DNA from: JAKQDH01 sp029558835
GTDB taxonomy: Bacteria; Planctomycetota; Phycisphaerae; UBA1845
Direction of reading: 5' to 3'
NCBI GenBank assembly: GCA_035356615.1
Contig: DAOQSN010000010.1
Span: forward strand, 68,091-132,090
DNA length: 64,000 nt
The notes under the pieces were generated by a model. That model saw only the letters and a program-made list of their open reading frames with translations, did no database searches and was not told the DNA's origin. Positions 49,946 to 59,470 of this stretch are shown here, in pieces (position 1 is the stretch's first letter; each line of letters opens with the position of its first letter). The position numbers and the translations under genes were made by a program.

Positions 49946-51388
49946 ATGCGTGATTCGACTCGACCGACTGCCTTTGGACCGCCGTCCCGTGGTTCTCCCT
50001 CCTCGCCCGGCCAAGCCCGGTCCCTGCCGCCGGCGGCGGGAGCGAAACCTGACGAGCGGCCCACCAGGACCATCCCCACCGCCCAGGAGCGCGAGCGGGC
50101 GGTGCTGGTGGGTATTCTGCTGCCCAGCACAACGGTGGACCTGCGTGATCCGCTGGCGGAACTTGCGGCGTTGGCCGAGTCCGCCCGCGTGGAGGTGGTC
50201 GGGTCGCTGTTGCAGAAGCGCATGAACCTCGACCCGGCCACGGCCATCGGTAAGGGGAAGGTTGAGGAGTTGGTGGGGCTGGTTCAGGCGACCGGTGCCA
50301 ACGTGGTCATCTTCGACAACGACCTGTCGCCGCGGCACATCCGCGCGGTCGAGGAGCGGATCGGCCGCAAGGTCATCGACCGCAGCGAACTGATCCTGGA
50401 TATCTTCGCCGCCCGGGCCCGCACGCGCGAGGCGCAGTTGCAGGTCGAGCTGGCTCAGCTTGAGTACACCGCGCCACGCTTGCGCGGCATGTGGACCCAC
50501 CTGGAGCGCATCGCCGGCGCGGGCGGCGCGACGGGGGCCGGTGCGGTGGGCGGCGTCGGTACGCGCGGACCCGGTGAGCGCCAGATTGAGATCGACCGCC
50601 GCATCGTCAAGGACCGCATCACCCGCCTGCGGCGGGAGATCGCGGAGATTGACCAGCGCAAGCAGCGGGTCGTGCACTCCCGCGCCGATGAGTACACGAT
50701 CTCGCTGGTGGGCTACACGAACTCCGGCAAGACGACGTTGCTCAATCGGCTGACGGGAGCAACCCAGTTCGCGGCGGACATGCTGTTTGCCACGCTCGAC
50801 ACGAAGACCACCCGGTGGGACCTCGGCGAGGGGCGGTCGGTCCTGCTGAGCGACACGGTGGGCTTCGTGCGTGACCTGCCGCACAACCTGATCGCCTCGT
50901 TCCGGGCGACGCTGGAGGAGGCCATCCATGCCGACCTGCTGCTGCACGTGGTGGACGTGTCGGCCCCGAGCGCTCTGCACCAGGTCGAAGTGGTCAACCG
51001 CGTCTTGCGGGACCTGGGTTGCGGTGACCGCCCGCGGGTGACCCTGCTGAACAAGATCGATATCGCCGCCGATGTCTCCTCCGCCGCCGTGCTGGAAATG
51101 CGGGAGCCGTGTGTCCTGCGCGTCTCGGCCCTGACGGGCGAGGGTCTGGACAAGCTGGCGGCCGACGTGGTCCGCCTGATGACCGGTGAGACCTTCGATG
51201 TGACCCTGCTGGTCCCCCACAGCGTGGGCAAGGCACTGGGCGACATCGACCGCTGGGCGGTGGTCCACCAGCGTGACTTCGGCCCCGAAGGTACCACGCT
51301 GCGTGTCAGCATCGGCCGGGGGTTCCTGAATCAACTGCGCAGCCGCTACCCGCAACTGCGTGTGGGTGGCGGGGACGAGCCCACATGA
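49946..51388 (+). CDS. hflX: Ribosome-associated GTPase HflX
   Basis: A 480-residue GTPase that splits stalled or hibernating ribosomes. The N-terminal HflX domain (about 45-235) includes ATAIGKGKVEEL, VIFDNDLSPRH and the Gly-rich stretch with GTRGPGERQIEIDRR. The G domain has G1 VGYTNSGKTTL (~254), G3 DTVGFVRDLP (~302) and G4 NKID (~368). The first ~40 residues are a Pro/Ser-rich extension not typical of the family; a later start is possible. Length and motifs otherwise fit well. Single gene, divergent from the isomerase. Confidence 0.95.
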   Translation: MRDSTRPTAFGPPSRGSPSSPGQARSLPPAAGAKPDERPTRTIPTAQERERAVLVGILLPSTTVDLRDPLAELAALAESARVEVVGSLLQKRMNLDPATAIGKGKVEELVGLVQATGANVVIFDNDLSPRHIRAVEERIGRKVIDRSELILDIFAARARTREAQLQVELAQLEYTAPRLRGMWTHLERIAGAGGATGAGAVGGVGTRGPGERQIEIDRRIVKDRITRLRREIAEIDQRKQRVVHSRADEYTISLVGYTNSGKTTLLNRLTGATQFAADMLFATLDTKTTRWDLGEGRSVLLSDTVGFVRDLPHNLIASFRATLEEAIHADLLLHVVDVSAPSALHQVEVVNRVLRDLGCGDRPRVTLLNKIDIAADVSSAAVLEMREPCVLRVSALTGEGLDKLAADVVRLMTGETFDVTLLVPHSVGKALGDIDRWAVVHQRDFGPEGTTLRVSIGRGFLNQLRSRYPQLRVGGGDEPT

Positions 51389-51903
51389 CCCCGGCGGCAG
51401 GACAGCGCCAAGCGAGTTAGGTGTCCGCAGGCTGCAGCCCCCGATACCCCAATGTTCGCGGCAGCCACTGGAACTCCGACCACAGGACGCTTTTCGTGGG
51501 AGCCGGTTCCGTACCGGAGTTGACTGGCTCCACACAGTAGGGCAACGGGCACGGGGGGGCGGGGTGGCATGGCCAAGCGCAGCGCCGCCATGCGGCCTCG
51601 GGGAGTGAACGTGCGTTCTGCGCGCGGTATACCGGCGCCCGCCCGTAGCGGGCTTGGGCATGGCACCCGACGCGAGCTCGGGCATGTCACCCCGATGCGG
51701 GCCAGAGTGTACCACCTTGGTATCTCCGTTGCGTGGTCCTCTGCAGAGCGGTGCGGAAGTGAGGCGCGTCCACGGGTGCGCTTGAGATTCCAAAGAGCAG
51801 GGGCGTCCGCAGTCGGCCGCGGTGCCGCTTGGGAAGCGCCCGGCACGCGCCTACAGTCCACTTGGTGAGTTCGGACCCGCTGGTTTCCCTCGAGGATCGA
51901 GCC
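51389..51903. other. Intergenic region with an R1 repeat
   Basis: About 500 bp without a supported gene. R1 covers 51563-51667, with a fragment of its right end repeated at about 51672-51691. A GCGTGGTCCTCTGCAG block near 51734 also follows the R1 copy at 47558, so the repeat unit may be longer than its palindromic core. Confidence 0.5.
51563..51667 (+). repeat. Palindromic dispersed repeat R1, full copy
   Basis: GGTGGCATGGCCAAGC at the left end, GGGCTTGGGCATGGCACC at the right end; closest to the copy at 47558. Confidence 0.8.
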
Positions 51904-52908
51904 ATGCTGTGTTCGGTATTGCGCGCGGCGGGTGCCTGGGCGGCGCTGCTGATGGTTGTTGTCGGAAGTGGGTGTACCGCGGCGCCGGTCGGCAACCAGG
52001 ATGACGGCGGTGGGTCGGCGTGCCGGGAGCGCGGGCTGTCGTGCAGCGTGGCTGCCCCCTGCTGCGTCGGTTTCGCCTGCACGGATGAGGGCGTGTGCGA
52101 GGCCGTCGCCGTGTGCGCGGGGTTGGCCGCGGCCTGCGGCGACGACCAACCGTGCTGCGCGCCGCTCGCCTGTGTGAGCGGGGTGTGCGTCACCGAGGCC
52201 TCGGACGACGCCACTGATGACGCTGCGGAGGGCCAGTCGGACGCTGGTTCCGACGATGGTCAGGGCGAACCGCCCGTGAGTGGTCCGGTGGGACCCGTAC
52301 CGGGTGCCGGTGACTTACCGGGTGACGATGAGTCGCCGCCTGCCGATGGAACGCCTCCCGCCGATGAGACGCCCGACGCCGGCGAGACCCCGGATGCCGG
52401 AGAATCGCCCGACGGCGACGCGGAGGAGGCTGACGGTGCTCCGCCCGCCGGTGAGGTGGTGCCGGGTTTCTCGCTGGTTGATGTCAACCCGGGCTCGCCG
52501 CGGTACGGCGAGGTCGTCTCGCCCCGCGACTACCTGGGCGCAGTCTCGGCGTGGTACTTCGGGCACGCGAACTGAGGGTACTGTCGAAGCCAGTTTGGCT
52601 TTCTCAACCAGATGCAGAGTGAGCTGGACGCCCGGCCGATCCCACGCGCGATCCACATCCTCGGGGTCAACGACGTGGGACTGGAAACCGGCAACGCGGC
52701 CATGACCGAAGGCCGGGCCCTGCCGTGGTTGCAGGCGGTGGAAGGCGAAGATGCTTGGGCGCTATGGCAGGCGGAATTCCGCGACGTGGTCATCCTGGGA
52801 CCCCGGAACGAACGCATTGGGGTGTTCAATGTGACCCGGCATAACCTGTCCGAGCCGCAGAACTACGCGGCCCTGAAGGACCAGTTGCTCGCGGGCGCCG
52901 ACGAGTAG
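51904..52908 (+). CDS. Putative selenoprotein: Cys-rich lipoprotein with thioredoxin-like UxxC domain (UGA read as Sec)
   Basis: Reading UGA 52573-52575 as selenocysteine gives a 334-residue protein. Residues 1-24 are a lipoprotein signal (VVVGSGC). Two Cys-rich motifs with the pattern APCCVGFAC / QPCCAPLAC follow (~38-95), then a Pro/Asp-rich acidic linker (~97-185). The thioredoxin-like domain starts VPGFSLVDVNPGS; the UGA lies in WYFGHAN-U-GYCRSQF, at the place of the CxxC pair. The frame stays open for 111 codons after the UGA with good coding content (FRDVVILGPRNERIGVFN) and ends TAG. A SECIS-like hairpin follows the UGA. The alternative is a simple nonsense mutation, but the position of the UGA argues against it. 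Confidence 0.8.
52586..52602 (+). promoter_or_regulatory. SECIS-like hairpin after the UGA
   Basis: GAAGCC pairs with GGCTTT around the loop AGTTT, which has a G in its second position. The loop G is 18 bases after the UGA, in the range expected for bacterial SECIS elements; CTG and CAG below it may extend the stem. Confidence 0.55.
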
Positions 52909-52978
52909 GATGGGCGCAGGCGGCGCCTCATCGGACCTCGTCCCATGCTGCACAGGCGTCCGTTGAGCGCCGCGAGGG

Positions 52979-55342
52979 TCAATTCAACGGGCCGGTCAGC
53001 GCTGCGACGAACGGCGCCAGGTCGTGCAGACCGACGAGGCTGTCGCCGGCCATGTTCAAGGCCGCGCAGTAGCCAGAGGCCGTCTGGCCGAAGCACTCCT
53101 GGAACGCGGCGAAATCCACAAGGTCCACGTCGCCGTCGTCATCGTAGTCGCCGTCGCCGTACTGCGGGGCTGCCTCCTGCAGGCCGAGAATCTGAATGTC
53201 GTCGATGTTCCAGCCGCAATAGCGCCAGGCGCCGTCGGTGGTGCCCATGGTCCAGCGCAGGTAGACGGCGGGCTGGTTGTCGGCCACCGCCGAGATGTCA
53301 TACTCCTGATAAGACCAGGCGGAATCGGCGGTTTCGCTATCGGGATTCTGCCAGATGGTGATCCAGTTGACGCCATCGTTGCTGACGCGCACGCAGGCGT
53401 GGTCATACGCGGAGCGTTCCACCCCCAGCCAGCGCCAGAAGCCCAGCCGCGCGCTCCACAAACCGGTGCAGTCGATGGCCGTGCTGGTCAGGTGACGCTC
53501 CGGCATGTTGTTGGGATAGTCACCACTGAGGTTGTACCCGTACACGAAGCTGCCCGTGTGGCCGTTGGTCGGGTCGGGGCCGCCGTACTGTCCGCCGCCG
53601 CCGGTGGGGTGACCGAAGGCCCACTGGTCCGCGGTCGACCAGCCGGGATTGCTGTCCAGGGGCCACGCGTACTGGGGGGTCGGCGCGCCGATGGCCAGAA
53701 CAATGGACCGACCGGTGTCGCCGAAGTGGTCCGTCAGGTTCGTGAAGTAGAGCGTGGTTACGTGGGCGCCCTCGCTGAGCGACGACGCATGGGCATTGAG
53801 GGCGACGGTGAGGTGGGCAGTCTCCCCCACGCCCAGCGTGCCGCTGACGTCGCCCGACAGCGTGATCCAGTCAGCGGGAGGATCCACGGTTACTGCGTAT
53901 TCGACGGGCACGTCACCGCGGTACTTGAACTCGTAGTCCGCCTGGGTCGGCGTGAAGGGGCCGCCGGCGGGTCCGGTAGCGAGGAAGCCGCCCGTCGGCG
54001 TGACCTGCAACCCGAGATCGACGGTCAGAGCCTTGATGCAGAAGTTCGCCGTGTGGTCCCAGGTGGAGTTGAGGAACGTGTAGTCGTAGAGATCCAGCCA
54101 CGCGCCACCGCTGCGGTAGTAACTCTCGCCGGCAGCGGCCGACGATGGCACGATCGTCCGCCCGGAACTGCCCAGCAACACGGGCACATCCGAGGTGCGG
54201 TCGAACGCCTGCCCGCCGGCGGTGAGCTCCAGGTAGACATAGAAGTCGTCACCCGTGGCAAGCACCGCGGGTTCGTCCAGTTCGACGGTATGGAACCCGG
54301 TGTATTGGATCGTCCCGGATTTGCTGCTGAGCTCGTCGAGCAGGACACCGCCCTCGAACCGGTCGTAGACGGTCACCGTGTACGCGACATCATCCGCGGC
54401 GCTGAAGAAGCTCACGGCCTGCAGCCCCGCATCGGCCGTGGCAGTGAACGCGTTGAAGGCTTCGGTGAGGTCCCGCATGGTGTCGCGCCAGCCGTGGTAA
54501 TCGTGGTAGTACACGTGATCGTAGGCGAGGAACTCCACGTCTTGGAAGGACACTGCGCCCATGAAGGGCTCCTGGCAGCACCACTTGTCGTAGTACGAGA
54601 TCCAGAAGTAGCCCGCCAGGCCCCAGGAGGTGCCCCAACTGTTCTTCACGAGCCAGGCACCCGGGTGCGGCGCCTGCGTGGCCTTGTTGTCATCCCAGCC
54701 GACGATGGCCACGGCGTGGTTGGGCAGCAGGGTACTGCTGGGCGGTTGGTAGTGGATGTAGTTCGAGATGAAGGCGCTGTCATAGCACATGCAGGTGCCG
54801 AGGACGCCCTCCTGCATGATCTTCTGCTTGATGAGGTTGATGTTGCCCAGATCCGTCCCGGCGACGTACCACTCGATGTCGCGGGGGTAGAAGTGGTGAT
54901 AGCTGGGGCTTTGCCGGGCGGGCGGCGTGTTGTAGGACTGCCCATCGATGTCGCGCACCGCGCCTTCGCCCCGGGTCAGATAGGCGGCCGTGACGAGATA
55001 GTCGCCGCCCTCGTGCACCGTTAAGCCACTGCCGGCGGACGGGTAGATGTCATCGTTGTTGTGCTGGTTGAAGCCGTTCCACCAGTCCAGGTGGTACTCG
55101 GCGAGGTCGGGTTCGCCGGTCTCGCCCGCCGCTGCCCAGTTACCGGTCATCAGCAGGTTGCCTTCCATGGCGGCCATCGCGCCGTGCGTCCAGCAGGTGC
55201 CACCCTGCTGGTTCTTGACCGAGGTGACGTAGTTGGTGCCGCCGACGTTCCGCAGGTCGAACGAGGTCGGAGGATCGGCCGCCGCCACCCCGAGAAACAC
55301 CCCGCAAACCGCCATGGCCAGGATCATGGAAACGCTTCTCAT
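52979..55342 (-). CDS. Secreted papain-like (C1) cysteine peptidase with lectin-like domain and dockerin-like tail
   Basis: A 787-residue exported protein; signal peptide ends VAAADPP. The C1 peptidase lies directly after it (residues ~25-265) without a propeptide: Cys50 in NQQGGTCWTHG, His209 in LLPNHAVAIVGWDD and Asn234 in VKNSWGTSWG. A lectin-like beta domain, found with this kind of C1 peptidase, covers ~270-460, then an Ig-like segment and a jelly-roll domain (~570-725, ending CGWNIDDIQI). The tail has dockerin-like loops DYDDDGDVDLVD and a weaker NMAGDSLVGLHD. TAGGAGAA precedes the ATG. An active extracellular protease is likely. Confidence 0.92.
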   Translation of the reverse strand: MRSVSMILAMAVCGVFLGVAAADPPTSFDLRNVGGTNYVTSVKNQQGGTCWTHGAMAAMEGNLLMTGNWAAAGETGEPDLAEYHLDWWNGFNQHNNDDIYPSAGSGLTVHEGGDYLVTAAYLTRGEGAVRDIDGQSYNTPPARQSPSYHHFYPRDIEWYVAGTDLGNINLIKQKIMQEGVLGTCMCYDSAFISNYIHYQPPSSTLLPNHAVAIVGWDDNKATQAPHPGAWLVKNSWGTSWGLAGYFWISYYDKWCCQEPFMGAVSFQDVEFLAYDHVYYHDYHGWRDTMRDLTEAFNAFTATADAGLQAVSFFSAADDVAYTVTVYDRFEGGVLLDELSSKSGTIQYTGFHTVELDEPAVLATGDDFYVYLELTAGGQAFDRTSDVPVLLGSSGRTIVPSSAAAGESYYRSGGAWLDLYDYTFLNSTWDHTANFCIKALTVDLGLQVTPTGGFLATGPAGGPFTPTQADYEFKYRGDVPVEYAVTVDPPADWITLSGDVSGTLGVGETAHLTVALNAHASSLSEGAHVTTLYFTNLTDHFGDTGRSIVLAIGAPTPQYAWPLDSNPGWSTADQWAFGHPTGGGGQYGGPDPTNGHTGSFVYGYNLSGDYPNNMPERHLTSTAIDCTGLWSARLGFWRWLGVERSAYDHACVRVSNDGVNWITIWQNPDSETADSAWSYQEYDISAVADNQPAVYLRWTMGTTDGAWRYCGWNIDDIQILGLQEAAPQYGDGDYDDDGDVDLVDFAAFQECFGQTASGYCAALNMAGDSLVGLHDLAPFVAALTGPLN

Positions 55343-55630
55343 CGTCTGTTCTCCTACCTGTGGTGGGCCGGAAGGCCAGTATACCAACCTGAGCCTTCCG
55401 CGGCAACAAAGAAGCACCGTCGGCTGCGCGGAGGCGCAGCCAAGCGCTGGTCCCGGCGGTAGGGCCCGTCAGGACTGCGGGTCGGTCCGCGGGGTCGTGC
55501 GGTGCCGCTTCGCTCGCGGCCGCTGGTTGCCCGGCCCCCACGCCGCGCGGGTGCGATGGGGCAGGGTTCGCAGAGTCTTTCGCCTGTACGCGTGTTCGTA
55601 TAGACTGGGCCACGATGAGGCTGCTGACCA
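55343..55630. other. Divergent intergenic region
   Basis: Just under 300 bp between the C1 peptidase and MA-type peptidase genes; no promoter or gene stands out. Confidence 0.35.
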
Positions 55631-57181
55631 ATGGGCGGTCTGAGGTGTCGTTGCATGTTTGCCAGCCGGGCATTTGCGTCCTGTTCCGTTTGTCGGAACT
55701 TGTCGATACGGCTCGCCTCCGTGCGTGACTCCGCTCTCTTGCCTATTGCCTTGTGCTTCTTGTCCGGCCGCCATGCGGATCGGGGTCATGAAGGTCGGCG
55801 GAGTCTGCGGCGCGCCGCGGTTCGCGTACTCGTGTTGTTGGCTGCGGCGGCCGGCAGCGCCCACGGGCAGACACCGACGATCGAGGTGGACCTGCAGCTC
55901 GGTTCCGGAGGGCGGCTGCAGGGGCTGGTCGTGGATCACAACGACGATGCGGTCGTGGTGGTCGCCGGTCAGACGCCCTATGTGTTCGGCTGGGATGAGG
56001 TGGAGGGACCGTCGGCGTACGTGGCCCGGCGCGACCTGCTCATCCTCGCCCGCGGCGGGGCGGAACATCTCAGCGCGGAGGACCACCTGGGGTTGGGGAT
56101 TTTCGCGCTCCGGCGGCGCGTCGGAGAGGCGGCGCTGGAGGAGTTTGGCAAGGTCCGGGCGCTGGACCGGACGCTCGAACCGAAGATCAGCGCGGCCACC
56201 GATGCTGAGCGGGCCCGTCGACGGGAGGAGACGCCCGGAAGCCGCCCGTTCCACGAGGGTCGCGGTGCCGCGGAGCCCGGGGCGGAGGCATCAACGCCGC
56301 AGGCCGGCCTGACCGCACGGCTGGCCGAGTTGGATGCGCTCAAGGGCCGGTATGAGACCGAACAGACGCCGGCACCGGTGCGGGAGGCCGTGCGGGGCGT
56401 CTACGAAGCCTTCGGCGCGCAGGTATGCGAAGTCATGGGTCCGTCCGTCGTACGCCTGGAGTCGGACCACTTCCTCATCTGGACGGACTGTGACCCGCGC
56501 ACTCGGGAGCAGCTTCGCAACTGGTGCGAGGCGACGTACCGGGAACTATGTACACAGTTCGGATTGTACTCGTCGGGTGATATCTTCCTGGCAAAGTGTC
56601 CGCTGTTCTGCTGGCGGAGCCGGGCGCGGTTCCTGAAGTTCGCGCGCGAGTTCGACGGCTACGACGGGCAGGAGGCCGTCGGCTACTCACGTTCCATCCC
56701 GGAGCGCGGACACGTGCACCTGGTGCTGCTGCTGCCGGGCCGGTCGCGGGAGGACCTGGATCGCTTCGCCGGCACGCTGGTGCACGAGGCCACCCATGCG
56801 TTCGTGCACCGGCTATTTGCCGCGCGCCTGATTCCGCACTGGGTTAACGAGGGGCTGGCGGAACTGATGAGCGAGCGCGTGCTCGGCCCGCGCTGTCCCG
56901 CCGGTGAGAAGGCGGAACTGCTGGCCCGGCAGTACGTCCGCTATGGCTGGTCCATCGGCGACCTGATCGAGTCGAGCGGGCCGCCGGCGGTGCATCAGTA
57001 CGCGCTGGCCGGCAGCCTGGTTGCCTATCTGGAGCAACGTGACCGTCCGGCGTTTGTGGCGTTCATACGCGGGCTGAAGGAGGGCTCTTCGATCGACAAG
57101 GCGCTGGCCGAGTCCTACCCGGGTCTGACCGTTGCTCAGTTGGAGGCGGATTGGCGTGCCTGGGTGCGCGCCCGTGCGTAA
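55631..57181 (+). CDS. Secreted MA-clan zinc peptidase-like protein
   Basis: Up to 516 residues; the true start is uncertain because the first ~50 residues are unlike coding sequence and the hydrophobic signal (VRVLVLLAAAAGSAHGQ) begins near residue 66. The C-terminal half has LVHEATHAFVHRLFAARLIP with the HExxH zinc motif near residue 384, followed by WVNEGLAELMSE, whose Glu is the expected third ligand of gluzincins. The preceding segment (DHFLIWTDCD) and the following helices resemble the planctomycete peptidase MA-like / DUF1570-type proteins. Probably periplasmic or extracellular; substrate unknown. Confidence 0.75.
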   Translation: MGGLRCRCMFASRAFASCSVCRNLSIRLASVRDSALLPIALCFLSGRHADRGHEGRRSLRRAAVRVLVLLAAAAGSAHGQTPTIEVDLQLGSGGRLQGLVVDHNDDAVVVVAGQTPYVFGWDEVEGPSAYVARRDLLILARGGAEHLSAEDHLGLGIFALRRRVGEAALEEFGKVRALDRTLEPKISAATDAERARRREETPGSRPFHEGRGAAEPGAEASTPQAGLTARLAELDALKGRYETEQTPAPVREAVRGVYEAFGAQVCEVMGPSVVRLESDHFLIWTDCDPRTREQLRNWCEATYRELCTQFGLYSSGDIFLAKCPLFCWRSRARFLKFAREFDGYDGQEAVGYSRSIPERGHVHLVLLLPGRSREDLDRFAGTLVHEATHAFVHRLFAARLIPHWVNEGLAELMSERVLGPRCPAGEKAELLARQYVRYGWSIGDLIESSGPPAVHQYALAGSLVAYLEQRDRPAFVAFIRGLKEGSSIDKALAESYPGLTVAQLEADWRAWVRARA

Positions 57182-57218
57182 GGTACCCCAGCGGCGCGAC
57201 GCCGTGGGGGAAGCTGCG

Positions 57219-57312
57219 GGTGGCATGCCCAAGCCGAAGGCGCCGGCATGCGGTGGTAGCTACCCGCGCGCCAGGCGTGAGGCATGGCGGCGCTGCGCTT
57301 GGCCATGCCACC
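57219..57312 (-). repeat. Palindromic dispersed repeat R1, full copy, inverted
   Basis: Starts GGTGGCATGCCCAAGC and ends GCGCTTGGCCATGCCACC; inverted relative to 47558 and 51563. Confidence 0.8.
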
Positions 57313-57360
57313 CCGTCCCACGCCTCGGTTTCCTCGTCGTGCGCGGTGACGCAGACGATG

Positions 57361-59457
57361 CTATGCCTCCGGCTTCGCGTCCAGTCGCTTGATCTTGATG
57401 TTGCGATACCAGATCGGTACGCCGTGATCCTGCAAGCCGACGTGACCGACCCTCGGCATGTCCTTGTACGCGGTGTTGAACTTATTGGGCGTGCCGTCGG
57501 GGTTCTTGTGCGCCTCGGTCCACAGGTTCAGGTTCATGTCGATGATCTGCTCGCCGTTGAGCACAACCTGGATGCGACTGCCCTTGCAGGTAATCGTATA
57601 GTGGTTCCACTCGCCGGCCGGCTTGACCATGTTCTTGCTGGGTTTGAGGCAGTCGTAAATCGCCCCGCAGTCATGCTTGTCCGGCTCGGCCTTGCCGAAG
57701 GAGTCGAGCACCTGGACCTCAATGCCCGTGTGCAGCCATTGCTCAATGCTGCCGGTACGCAGGAAGACACCGCTGTTCGTCTGCGCCGCGAGTTTGAACT
57801 CCAGGTCAAGAACGAAGTCGCCGAAGCGTTCCTGCGTCCAGATGTCGCCGCCGCCCACGCGGGTCAGCACGCCGTCCTCGGCGATCCAGGTGCCTTCCTT
57901 GGCGCTCCAGCCGGTGAGGTCCTTACCGTTGAACAGCATGTCCCACGCTGCCTCGTCGGGAGCCGGACCGGGCGGCAGCTCGCGAATCTTAATATTGCGG
58001 AAGAACAGCGGCGAATTGTGGGATTGGAGCTCGATCGGGCCGCTCGCATAGATGGTCTTGTCCCGCTCCCAGTAGTTCTCCATGACCACATTGTCCACAA
58101 CGAGCACATCGTTGAGATGGACCGTCACCCGGTCGCCGACCATGCGAATGCGGAACGTGTTCCACTCACCGATCGGCTTGTCGGCTACCGCCAGCGGTTT
58201 GGCGGCGTTGCGCTGGTTGTTGTACAGGCCGCCGGAGCCGTCCGGCCACTTGGCGATATCCCAGATCTGCACCTGCGGTGAGCCGCGCAGGTAGATGCCG
58301 CTGTCACCGCCGGCCTCGATCTTCCAGTCGACCAGCAACTCGAAGTTGCCATAGTCCTTCACCGTGCACAGGTTCTCACCCTTGCCGCCGAAGACCAGCA
58401 CGCCGTCCACGACCTGCCAGTGTTCGCGCATGCGGGCATCGGCTTCCTGTTGCGCCTTGGCGAGCTCATCGGGGGTCATCTTGGCTCGGGAAACCGGGTC
58501 GCCGACCAGTCCCTTCCACCCCGCCAGGTCCTCACCGTTGAAGAGGGTGACCCACTCGGTCTCGACCGGGGCCGCCGCCGCGGCGACGGGCGGCGGCGCC
58601 GCAGCCCGCGCCGGCAGCGGATCGGCGGGGGCCTTCAGATCACCCAGGGCAAACTGGATTCCGGCCAGGTAATGCTGCAGCACGGCCGGGTTCCAGAAGA
58701 TATCGTGCCGATGCCCCAGCGAGCAGAAGAACACCCGGCCTTTGCCGTAGTTGCGCACCCAGCTCACCGCGAAGTCACCGTCCGTGCGCTTGATGCCCTG
58801 CTTGGTCATATCCGTCTTGCTCGTGTCGAGGCTGAGCAGCACGCGCAGGGCATCGCGGGAGTACGGCGGGCCAAACTGATAGATTTCATCCGCCACCGGA
58901 AACGCCTGCCCGCCGAACGCCGCCACCAGAGGATGCGTCGGCTCGTCGATTTTAACAGTTACTTTCTCGTTCCACGGATGGCCGTCAAAGTAGCCGCCGA
59001 CCATTTCGCCGTAGGCGGACCACTTGTAGAAACAGTCCGTGGCGGCATGAATGCCGATGAACCCCTTACCGCTCCGCACGAAATCCAGCAGGCCCTGGCG
59101 CAGCACGGGATTGTCAAACAGCTCGCCGGTCGTGTTGTTGAAACACACGGCGTCGAAGTGGGCGAGCTTGTCCGGATGGAGCATGTCCACGTCACTGGTG
59201 AGGACGGCGTCGTACGCGCCGGTCTTCTTGCCGAGCATCTCCAGAGTCTGCGCCGCCAGCGGAATGGAGTCGTGTACAAAACCCCTGCACAGACTGAAGA
59301 CCAGCAGCTTCCGCGGTTGGGTCGGCGCGACCACGGCCTTTCCGGGCAGGGCGGCCGCTACGTTGGCCAGCTCCTCTGCCGGAACCGGCGCGGGCGCTTG
59401 CGCGTCCGCCAGACTGATGACGTTCACCGCCAGCACGAGCACGGCAATGTGCAACAT
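57361..59457 (-). CDS. ThuA domain protein with two DUF1080 (3-keto-disaccharide hydrolase) domains
   Basis: A 698-residue exported protein. Signal peptide ends near ADAQAP. Residues ~48-285 are a ThuA (trehalose utilisation, GATase-like) domain: KLLVFSLCRGFVHDSIP, GFIGIHAATDCFY, FFCSLGHRHDIF. Two DUF1080 beta-sandwich domains follow (about 310-500 and 510-695), each opening with LFNGEDLAGWKG or LFNGKDLTGWSA and ending in a FRNIKIREL / YRNIKIKRL strand; this family includes 3-keto-glycoside hydrolases. GAGGAGG precedes the ATG. Third gene of a tight operon with the HEAT protein and MocA oxidoreductase, so it probably breaks down an oxidised glycoside. Confidence 0.92.
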   Translation of the reverse strand: MLHIAVLVLAVNVISLADAQAPAPVPAEELANVAAALPGKAVVAPTQPRKLLVFSLCRGFVHDSIPLAAQTLEMLGKKTGAYDAVLTSDVDMLHPDKLAHFDAVCFNNTTGELFDNPVLRQGLLDFVRSGKGFIGIHAATDCFYKWSAYGEMVGGYFDGHPWNEKVTVKIDEPTHPLVAAFGGQAFPVADEIYQFGPPYSRDALRVLLSLDTSKTDMTKQGIKRTDGDFAVSWVRNYGKGRVFFCSLGHRHDIFWNPAVLQHYLAGIQFALGDLKAPADPLPARAAAPPPVAAAAAPVETEWVTLFNGEDLAGWKGLVGDPVSRAKMTPDELAKAQQEADARMREHWQVVDGVLVFGGKGENLCTVKDYGNFELLVDWKIEAGGDSGIYLRGSPQVQIWDIAKWPDGSGGLYNNQRNAAKPLAVADKPIGEWNTFRIRMVGDRVTVHLNDVLVVDNVVMENYWERDKTIYASGPIELQSHNSPLFFRNIKIRELPPGPAPDEAAWDMLFNGKDLTGWSAKEGTWIAEDGVLTRVGGGDIWTQERFGDFVLDLEFKLAAQTNSGVFLRTGSIEQWLHTGIEVQVLDSFGKAEPDKHDCGAIYDCLKPSKNMVKPAGEWNHYTITCKGSRIQVVLNGEQIIDMNLNLWTEAHKNPDGTPNKFNTAYKDMPRVGHVGLQDHGVPIWYRNIKIKRLDAKPEA

Positions 59458-59470
59458 CGATTGATCCTCC

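Noticed and set aside
49652..51793. Very long minus-strand open frame continuing upstream of the isomerase
   Set aside because: It lies opposite hflX, is rich in Arg/Gln/His and has no recognisable domain; it is a high-GC shadow.
52612..52908. A separate 98-residue gene starting at ATG 52612
   Set aside because: It is in frame with the upstream lipoprotein, has no ribosome-binding site and begins in the middle of a thioredoxin-like domain; selenocysteine read-through explains both parts.
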